Positions 6,569 to 10,472 of a stretch of 10,472 nucleotides of DNA are shown here, piece after piece. The stretch covers positions 1-10,472 of the forward strand of contig JAHIOZ010000031.1 in NCBI GenBank assembly GCA_018894995.1. The letters are read 5' to 3'. The notes under the pieces are model-generated. The model did not search any database. It saw nothing but the letters and a program-made list of their open reading frames with translations, and was not told the origin of the DNA. Made by a program: the position numbers and the translations under genes. The stretch's first letter is position 1; the number at the start of each line of letters is the position of its first letter. This stretch comes from Patescibacteria group bacterium (GTDB taxonomy: Bacteria; Patescibacteriota; Minisyncoccia; Phycocordibacterales; UBA12079).

Positions 6569-6641
6569 GGAAATATGCGGAAACGACCGACGAGTTTAGC
6601 CGAAATTTATTGATAAACAATTAAAAATTTTCAGTTTTAAT

Positions 6642-6700
6642 AATTTTCGCAAAGCGAAAAAATTCTGCGACTTTCTGCGTCCAGTCCGCGATAGTCTGCG
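6642..6700. repeat. Hairpin followed by a TCTGCG repeat at 10-11-bp spacing
   Basis: TTTTCGC (6644-6650) pairs with GCGAAAA (6654-6660) around AAA. Then TCTGCG occurs at 6664, 6674 and 6695, with TCCGCG at 6685, giving spacings of 10, 11 and 10 bp. These lie just upstream of the solute-binding protein gene. The 275-bp gap 6456-6730 holds only such repeats; no gene or clear promoter is seen in it. Confidence 0.55.
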
Positions 6701-6712
6701 ATTTAATTGACT

Positions 6713-6719
6713 GGAAGGA
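6713..6719 (+). promoter_or_regulatory. Shine-Dalgarno-like site of the solute-binding protein gene
   Basis: GGAAGGA (6713-6719) ends 11 nt before the ATG at 6731, slightly far but the only purine-rich candidate. It supports ATG 6731 rather than an in-frame TTG at 6707, which lies upstream of the site. Confidence 0.45.
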
Positions 6720-6730
6720 AATTAAATATT

Positions 6731-8005
6731 ATGACAAATTTTCAAATAACCATCTTAGGATTTTTTACATTTTTTATTTTAGTCGGGATTGTATTATTCG
6801 CCGGTTTTAAAGGTGGAGGTCAATCGACCATTGTTGGAAGCGTAAATATTTGGGGGACGGTTGATAAAATCATAGTTGATAAATTAATTCGTGATTTAGC
6901 TGTAGAAGATAAAACTTTAAAGGATGTTAAATATCGGGAAATTACAAAAATCTCTTTTGATGCAGAATTGGTTGAAGCTTTGGCCTCCGGTAATGGCCCT
7001 GATGTTTTTATTCTTTCTCAAGATTCAATTTTAAAACATCAAAATAAAATATTAACTGTTCCTTACGAGTCTTATCCGGCAAGAGATTTTAAAAATAATT
7101 TTATAGAAGAGGGGGAATTGTATTTGAATGACACAGGAGTTTTAGGTTTGCCTTTTATAGTTAACCCATTGGTAATGTATTGGAACAGGGATATTTTTTC
7201 TGAAAATAGTATTGCAAATCCTCCAAAAACTTGGGAAGAATTTTTCTCTCTTAGTGGTAAAATAACAGAAATTGATGAAAGTTTAAATATTTTAACCAGC
7301 TTGGTTGCTTTTGGAGAATTTAGTAATTTGATTCACGCCAAGGATATTATTTCAACTCTTATTATTCAAGCGGGGAGCCCCATTATCAGCAAAGAGGGTG
7401 TTGTTTTGAAAAAAGCTGATGGTTCTATAATACCGGCGGAAGAAGCGGTTGACTTTTTTGTTCAATTTTCAAATCCAACAAAAAAATCCGTTTATACATG
7501 GAATCGGTCTTTGCCTGATTCACAGAAGTCATTTTTAGCCGGTAACTTGGCTGTTTATTTTGGTTATGCCAGTGAATTAGGTGAGTTGAGAGCCAAAAAT
7601 CCTAATCTTAATTTTGATGTTGCTGTATTCCCACAGGCGACAAAAGGAACCAGTGCAACTTTTGGGAGAATGAATGCTTTGGTTATTTCAAAAAACTCAA
7701 AGAATATTGCTGGTGCGTTTGAGGTCATTAAAAAATTAACATCAGAAAATTCTTTAAGTATTTTGTCCGGATACACGGAACTCCCTCCGGTTTTAAGAAA
7801 TCTTTTGGCTAAAAAGCCGGCGGATAATCCATACTTGGGGGTATTTTATGATTCTGCTCTCATTTCCAAAGCATGGTTTGATCCTAATCCACAGGAAACA
7901 GACAATATTTTTCAAGAAATGGTAGAATCAATAGTATCAGGAAGAAGGACAGTAAAAAATGCTATAAGTGCCACTGATTCTGAATTAAATGAATTAATTC
8001 AATAA
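6731..8005 (+). CDS. Membrane-anchored extracellular solute-binding protein (family 1-like)
   Basis: Binds a small ligand, probably a sugar or similar compound, outside the membrane. The 424-aa product begins with one hydrophobic helix (about 7-27) and no lipobox cysteine, so it is probably held by an uncleaved N-terminal anchor. The MalE-type fold is suggested by ALASGNGPDVFIL (83-95), GLPFIVNPLVMYWNRDIF (139-156), PPKTWEEF (164-171) and FLAGNLAVYFGYAS (268-281), in the usual order for family 1 binding proteins. ATG 6731 is preferred because a purine-rich site precedes it and the helix then starts near residue 7. No ABC permease or ATPase gene accompanies it here. A pilin-like gene begins 4 nt after its stop, so the two are almost surely cotranscribed. 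Ligand specificity cannot be read from the sequence. Confidence 0.88.
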   Translation: MTNFQITILGFFTFFILVGIVLFAGFKGGGQSTIVGSVNIWGTVDKIIVDKLIRDLAVEDKTLKDVKYREITKISFDAELVEALASGNGPDVFILSQDSILKHQNKILTVPYESYPARDFKNNFIEEGELYLNDTGVLGLPFIVNPLVMYWNRDIFSENSIANPPKTWEEFFSLSGKITEIDESLNILTSLVAFGEFSNLIHAKDIISTLIIQAGSPIISKEGVVLKKADGSIIPAEEAVDFFVQFSNPTKKSVYTWNRSLPDSQKSFLAGNLAVYFGYASELGELRAKNPNLNFDVAVFPQATKGTSATFGRMNALVISKNSKNIAGAFEVIKKLTSENSLSILSGYTELPPVLRNLLAKKPADNPYLGVFYDSALISKAWFDPNPQETDNIFQEMVESIVSGRRTVKNAISATDSELNELIQ

Positions 8006-8009
8006 AAAA

Positions 8010-8420
8010 ATGTCAAAAAAAATATCTAGAATTTATTATTTATTTATCTGGGTTGTGTTGATAGCACCTTCGGTTGTTTTCGCTGTTTGGGTTCCGGGGC
8101 AGTCAATTGTTCCTTGTGGAACAGGCACGACTGGAGCTTGTAATTTTGACGGATTTATTCGTTTGATAAATAATTTACTGGATTTTTTTATTTGGGCATC
8201 GGCTCCGATTGCAATGATTGTTTTTGCTTGGATTGGATGGACATTTATTGTAGAAGGTGACAAATCGGGGGCAAGGTCCGGAGCAAACAAAAGATTGGTA
8301 GCTTTGCTTAAAGGAATTTTTTTAATTTTGTCCGCTTGGTTAATTGTTAAATTGATTTTGTCTATGTTAGTTAGACCGGATTTGTTGCAAGACATACCGA
8401 TTGGGGATTTAAACAGTTAA
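8010..8420 (+). CDS. Type IV secretion pilin-like membrane protein (TrbC/VirB2-like), first copy
   Basis: The 136-aa product has a signal peptide (1-25, with FA before VWVP as a likely cleavage site), a short external loop with two cysteines (C36, C44) that could form a disulphide, and two long hydrophobic helices (about 53-80 and 96-121) separated by a small basic loop (GARSGANKR). This layout matches the TrbC/VirB2-type pilins and the small two-helix proteins widespread in CPR genomes that are annotated as putative type IV secretion pilins. It starts 4 nt after the solute-binding protein gene, implying translational coupling. No VirB4, VirB6 or other secretion gene lies in the window, so pilus assembly is inference. 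It could also be a generic small envelope protein. Confidence 0.8.
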   Translation: MSKKISRIYYLFIWVVLIAPSVVFAVWVPGQSIVPCGTGTTGACNFDGFIRLINNLLDFFIWASAPIAMIVFAWIGWTFIVEGDKSGARSGANKRLVALLKGIFLILSAWLIVKLILSMLVRPDLLQDIPIGDLNS

Positions 8421-8437
8421 TTTTTTGCGTGAGTTTA

Positions 8438-8478
8438 AATTATAAAATTTTTAAACATTAAAAATAAATTATAAAATT
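8438..8478. repeat. 13-bp direct repeat upstream of the second pilin-like gene
   Basis: AAATTATAAAATT occurs at 8438-8450 and again at 8466-8478, 28 bp apart. Each copy contains TATAAA. GTTTAAA (8434-8440) and TTTAAAC (8451-8457) also form an inverted repeat around the first copy. It may be a duplicated promoter region or simply AT-rich sequence. Confidence 0.45.
8470..8475 (+). promoter_or_regulatory. Candidate -10 box of the second pilin-like gene
   Basis: TATAAA ends 6 nt before the ATG at 8482, the same spacing as in the methyltransferase promoter, which would give a leaderless mRNA. No good -35 box is seen 17 bp upstream, and the surroundings are almost all A and T, so chance matches are likely. 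Confidence 0.35.
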
Positions 8479-8481
8479 ATT

Positions 8482-8889
8482 ATGAAAAAGAAAATTAAAA
8501 ATATTTATTATGGGTTGATTTTGGGAATTTTGTTGCCTTTGAAAATGGTATTTTCAGCGAGTACCGGTGTTGTAAATCAACAAAGTCAACAAGTTTCCAG
8601 CGGTTCATCACTGCAAAATCCTTTGGGGGGAATAGATTCGTTGGAAAGTCTTGTGGTTGCTTTGCTGAAAGTATTTGTTGCAATAGGAACACCAATAGCA
8701 GTTTTGTTTTTGATGTATTCCGGATATCAATTTATCGTAGCAAGAGGAAATCCGACAAAGATTCAAGATGCCCAAAAAGCTCTTATGTGGACAATTGTTG
8801 GGATTGTTATTTTGTTAGGAGCTGAATTGTTATCTGAAATTGTAAAAGGAACAATACAAGATTTAGGAACAGGAATTTTGATTAATTAG
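8482..8889 (+). CDS. Type IV secretion pilin-like membrane protein (TrbC/VirB2-like), second copy
   Basis: The 135-aa product has a signal peptide (1-25/26, cleavage likely near VFSA-STG), a Ser/Gln-rich external segment (27-48), a first helix (about 56-86) and a second helix (about 100-120) joined by the polar loop ARGNPTKIQDAQKA (87-100). The run from GYQFIVARGNP through the second helix is the sort of conserved core seen in CPR two-helix pilin-like proteins. It shares architecture and length with the preceding gene but little sequence, and it has no cysteines. A 61-bp gap, with a possible own promoter, separates the two. Probably a second pilin subunit or an alternative one; function is inferred from architecture. 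Confidence 0.82.
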   Translation: MKKKIKNIYYGLILGILLPLKMVFSASTGVVNQQSQQVSSGSSLQNPLGGIDSLESLVVALLKVFVAIGTPIAVLFLMYSGYQFIVARGNPTKIQDAQKALMWTIVGIVILLGAELLSEIVKGTIQDLGTGILIN

Positions 8890-8890
8890 T

Positions 8891-8911
8891 GAGTAGTTGG
8901 TAGTGGGTGGT
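8891..8911. repeat. Three 7-bp tandem repeats (GAGTAGT-like) after the second pilin-like gene
   Basis: GAGTAGT, TGGTAGT and GGGTGGT follow one another at 7-bp spacing and run into TGGTATAAT (8908-8916), an extended -10-like motif. Read on the minus strand the repeat is ACTACC/ACTAC-like, similar in style to the TACTT heptads at 186-213. No coding sequence follows. Confidence 0.5.
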
Positions 8912-9000
8912 ATAATCCGAATACTTTAAAAAGTTTTCAGTCGATAGTTTTTAGAACGACGGATGATACGAATAAACGAGTTAAACATACTAATATACAA

Positions 9001-9070
9001 ATATTACGAATGATACGAATAAATACGAACAATCCGAATGCCACGAAAAAACGAATTTGAATATGACGAA
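9001..9070. repeat. Degenerate ACGAA repeats with about 9-bp period
   Basis: CGA of an (A/C)CGAA core starts at 9007, 9016, 9026, 9035, 9044 and 9052, with spacings of 9, 10, 9, 9 and 8 bp, and again at 9067. Looser copies occur at 8957, 8969 and 8977. This fills the first part of the 466-bp gap 8890-9355, which holds repeats and a terminator but no supported gene. Confidence 0.6.
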
Positions 9071-9091
9071 TTTTGCTTCGCAAAATTCGTC
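9065..9091. repeat. 12-bp perfect hairpin with a GCTTCGC apex
   Basis: GACGAATTTTGC (9065-9076) and GCAAAATTCGTC (9080-9091) are perfect inverted repeats around TTC. On the minus strand the apex is GCGAAGC. No T-run follows. Confidence 0.75.
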
Positions 9092-9111
9092 CGACGAAAT
9101 ACCTCCGGTGT

Positions 9112-9208
9112 CTCGTCTCTGCGAGGAGTTCGGCAAATTATTTTTGAAGAAAAAAATTGCTTTGCAATTTTCTTCAAAAATAATTTGCCGAACGACGTGG
9201 CAGTCCAG
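9112..9208. repeat. Palindromic repeat element, copy 2 (about 30-bp hairpin with conserved ends)
   Basis: Arms at 9128-9160 and 9164-9193 pair over 30 bp with a 3-base A bulge around a TTT loop. The ends CTCGTCTCTGCGAG (9112-9125) and CGTGGCAGTCCAG (9196-9208) match those of copy 1 (3967-4054) at 11 of 14 and 11 of 13 positions, whereas the cores differ. CTGC (9119-9122) and GCAG (9200-9203) pair where copy 1 has TTGC and GCAA. A further tail-like copy, CGTGGCGATCCAGCG, lies at 9224-9238. Confidence 0.8.
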
Positions 9209-9302
9209 CGTCGTTTAACTATTCGTGGCGATCCAGCGATTGTTCGTCGCCTTTTCGTTTTTAAATTTAAGAATAAATTAACTCGCTACTTTTAAAAAAA
9301 AG

Positions 9303-9335
9303 AAAAGCGGGTGAATACAAGATTCATCCGCTTTT
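9303..9335 (-). terminator. Intrinsic terminator of the minus-strand pair
   Basis: Read on the minus strand, AAAAGCGGATGAAT pairs with ATTCACCCGCTTTT over 14 bp (one non-Watson-Crick pair) around a 5-nt loop, followed by CTTTTTTTT (9294-9302). It lies 20 bp after the stop codon of the membrane protein gene. The plus-strand side has a weaker T-run and might stop transcripts coming from the pilin genes too. Confidence 0.85.
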
Positions 9336-9355
9336 GTTAATTTTTGGAGTTGGGG

Positions 9356-9919
9356 TTATCTTTTTTCGATAACCAGCTTGTTTTTTCCTTTTGGAAAATA
9401 GAAAATTACCATTTCTACCGGTCTTGGTTCGTTAGACCAGAAGTCCAGAAAAAACTTTTTTCCGGGAGTTAATACCTTTGATGGTGTCCCGACACCTCTC
9501 TCATTATTGAGAGAAAATGTGTCATACTCATCACCATTTTCATCACGAACTATGACTTCTACAGACAATCCCTCTGGAACAGTTTGAAAGGTCATATCAA
9601 ACCCAGGTTCCACTGGAATCAGTTCGTTTCTCCATTGTCCCGAGTAGGCTATGATATTTAATATTTTCACCTCCGTTTTGCCGGAATTCTTTTTGGCGTG
9701 TAATAAATCCGCCGTTTGTTGTTTGGTTACTTGTCGTTTAGTGTATTTGCCATACACTACCCAAATTGCCATTACACCAAAAACAATGATAACCAACCAT
9801 ACTAGCCATTTGGATGAGGGGAGTTTCACCCCGTCAGTTTTTAACTTGAATGATCCTCCTGATTTGTAATAAATCAAGAGACCTAACCCAATTAGGAACG
9901 CAATAATTTCAGGCCTCAT
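9356..9919 (-). CDS. Two-helix membrane protein with a soluble C-terminal domain, unknown function
   Basis: I do not recognise the family. The 187-aa product has two hydrophobic helices (about 4-18 and 37-57) joined by a short polar stretch, then a basic linker (KYTKRQVTKQQ) and a soluble domain (about 80-187) of alternating hydrophobic residues that looks beta-rich and ends in KNKLVIEKR. Whether this domain faces out or in is unclear; the positive residues between the helices (KLKTDGVK) and after the second helix do not settle it. It overlaps the SPFH gene by 11 nt and has a perfect GGAGGT Shine-Dalgarno 8 nt before its ATG, so it is the second gene of a coupled pair and may be a membrane partner of the SPFH protein. 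NfeD-type partners of SPFH proteins have a similar helices-plus-beta-domain plan, but no NfeD signature is seen. Confidence 0.75.
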   Translation of the reverse strand: MRPEIIAFLIGLGLLIYYKSGGSFKLKTDGVKLPSSKWLVWLVIIVFGVMAIWVVYGKYTKRQVTKQQTADLLHAKKNSGKTEVKILNIIAYSGQWRNELIPVEPGFDMTFQTVPEGLSVEVIVRDENGDEYDTFSLNNERGVGTPSKVLTPGKKFFLDFWSNEPRPVEMVIFYFPKGKNKLVIEKR

Positions 9920-10472
9920 CAGGAGTTACCTCCTTTTTTTCAGCATTGCCATTTTCGGTGGAGTTTGCTGTTTGAGGTATGGACATTACCGTCCCAGCAA
10001 TCGCCCCCGCGGTTTTTATCAAATCACCAAAACCATCAGCTCCGGCGATTATCGTTTTTTGACCCGCGTTGTTTGTAATACCACGGGCTGTTTCAGCTCC
10101 CAGAACCAGTGAGCCGTGTACTTTGAGTTTTTCGGCCATGTGTTCGAGTCCAGCGGTTCTTCCTCGCAGAGTTGCTTCCTCGGCTGCTCCTTTTCCTTCT
10201 CCTTCGAGTTTATCACTTTCTTTTTTCCCTTCCGCTACAGTAATTGCAGCCCGCTTTTTAGCCGTGGCTTCAGCCATTGACTGGATTTCTTTATTGAGAC
10301 TTTTGCTGAAATTAATGAGTTTAATTTCAGCTTTTAGGATATCAACACCCCACCATTTGTCATAGTCTCCCATTCCGATTCTTTCGCTGATTGCCGTTTG
10401 TAATGTGTTGTTATAAACAACCAAATTTTTTAAGGCGACCGCAGGAGTTATTTTTGTGAACTCCCTCATTAA
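9909..10472 (-). CDS. SPFH/band 7 (stomatin/prohibitin-like) protein, C-terminal part
   Basis: SPFH proteins form membrane-associated oligomeric scaffolds. The 187 visible codons begin within the domain: a helix with NTLQTAISERIG, then WGVDILKAEIKLINFS, the family's typical strand before the helix, then an Ala/Glu/Lys-rich coiled coil (AEATAKKRAAITVAEGKK and on to about residue 115), a Gly/Ala-rich hydrophobic segment (IIAGADGFGDLIKTAGAIAG) and a polar tail ending TPDEA. The frame is open to the window edge and the first in-frame ATG (10469) is preceded by an in-frame Leu codon, so the true start, with the N-terminal membrane anchor and most of the SPFH domain, lies outside. It overlaps the downstream membrane protein gene by 11 nt. 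GC is about 55-57% at 10081-10200, well above the plus-strand genes. Confidence 0.8.
   Translation of the reverse strand, partial: LMREFTKITPAVALKNLVVYNNTLQTAISERIGMGDYDKWWGVDILKAEIKLINFSKSLNKEIQSMAEATAKKRAAITVAEGKKESDKLEGEGKGAAEEATLRGRTAGLEHMAEKLKVHGSLVLGAETARGITNNAGQKTIIAGADGFGDLIKTAGAIAGTVMSIPQTANSTENGNAEKKEVTPDEA
9928..9933 (-). promoter_or_regulatory. Perfect Shine-Dalgarno (GGAGGT) of the two-helix membrane protein
   Basis: On the minus strand GGAGGT lies 8 nt before the ATG at 9919, inside the end of the SPFH coding sequence. It fixes the start of the downstream gene and is the only strong ribosome-binding site in the window. Confidence 0.8.

Noticed and set aside
6707..6730. TTG start for the solute-binding protein at 6707
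   Set aside because: The purine-rich GGAAGGA site lies between the TTG and the ATG at 6731, and the TTG only adds polar residues before the membrane anchor.
6731..8005. Lipoprotein nature of the solute-binding protein
   Set aside because: There is no cysteine near the end of the hydrophobic helix (sequence there is LFAGFKGGG), so an uncleaved anchor is more likely.
9038..9295. 85-aa plus-strand reading frame
   Set aside because: It is made wholly of the ACGAA repeats, a hairpin and the palindromic element, giving mirrored low-complexity peptide; no ribosome-binding site or promoter fits it.
8890..9300. CRISPR array
   Set aside because: The repeats are 7-10 bp, degenerate and without unique spacers of constant length; no cas genes are near.
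10069..10365. 98-aa plus-strand reading frame opposite the SPFH gene
   Set aside because: Ser/Ala/Pro-rich shadow of the higher-GC minus-strand gene, whose coiled-coil protein is clearly real.

Overview
The window looks like a piece of a Candidate Phyla Radiation (Patescibacteria, most likely Parcubacteria-type) chromosome. The reasons are AT-rich DNA, a compact prolyl-tRNA synthetase without the bacterial editing insertion, a pared-down mre/PBP2 elongation cluster, two small type IV secretion pilin-like proteins of the kind common in CPR genomes, several starts with a -10 box directly before the ATG, and gene borders full of palindromic repeats. The assignment rests on gene content and style; no rRNA or other phylogenetic marker was compared.

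Layout. Positions 1-60 may be the tail of an upstream gene. A terminator-like hairpin (129-163) and a promoter lead into proS (218-1453). A 375-bp gap with three palindromes follows. The cell-elongation cluster comes next: mreB (1829-2914), mreC (2886-3686), a very short mreD-like gene (3659-3931), an 88-bp palindromic element, and a class B PBP2 transpeptidase gene (4079-5776) that ends at a good intrinsic terminator (5802-5834). The first three genes overlap one another. A SAM-dependent methyltransferase (5925-6455) has its own, apparently leaderless, promoter. After a repeat-rich gap comes a membrane-anchored extracellular solute-binding protein (6731-8005), followed 4 nt later by a pilin-like gene (8010-8420) and then a second one (8482-8889). 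Positions 8890-9300 are a repeat field: heptads, 9-nt ACGAA repeats, a 12-bp hairpin and a second copy of the palindromic element. Convergent to all of this on the minus strand are a partial SPFH/band 7 protein (9909-10472, start outside the window) and an overlapping two-helix membrane protein (9356-9919), ending at a minus-strand terminator (9303-9335).

How it fits together. MreB filaments, MreC, the MreD-like protein and PBP2 would form the elongasome that directs lateral wall synthesis. The solute-binding protein and the pilin-like proteins are probably surface or envelope components made together. The minus-strand pair differs in style: it has a perfect GGAGGT Shine-Dalgarno and a GC content of about 55% over part of the SPFH gene, against about 27-43% in lines sampled elsewhere, so it may have a different history.

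The most noteworthy signals are (1) a palindromic element present twice with conserved ends, different hairpin cores and a compensatory base-pair change in the ends; (2) hairpins across the window that share a GC-(A/G)AA-GC apex, a known or near-known ultra-stable DNA mini-hairpin; (3) start sites that look leaderless; (4) a PBP2 missing much of its pedestal/head region and a half-size MreD; (5) the solute-binding protein and pilin gene pairing.
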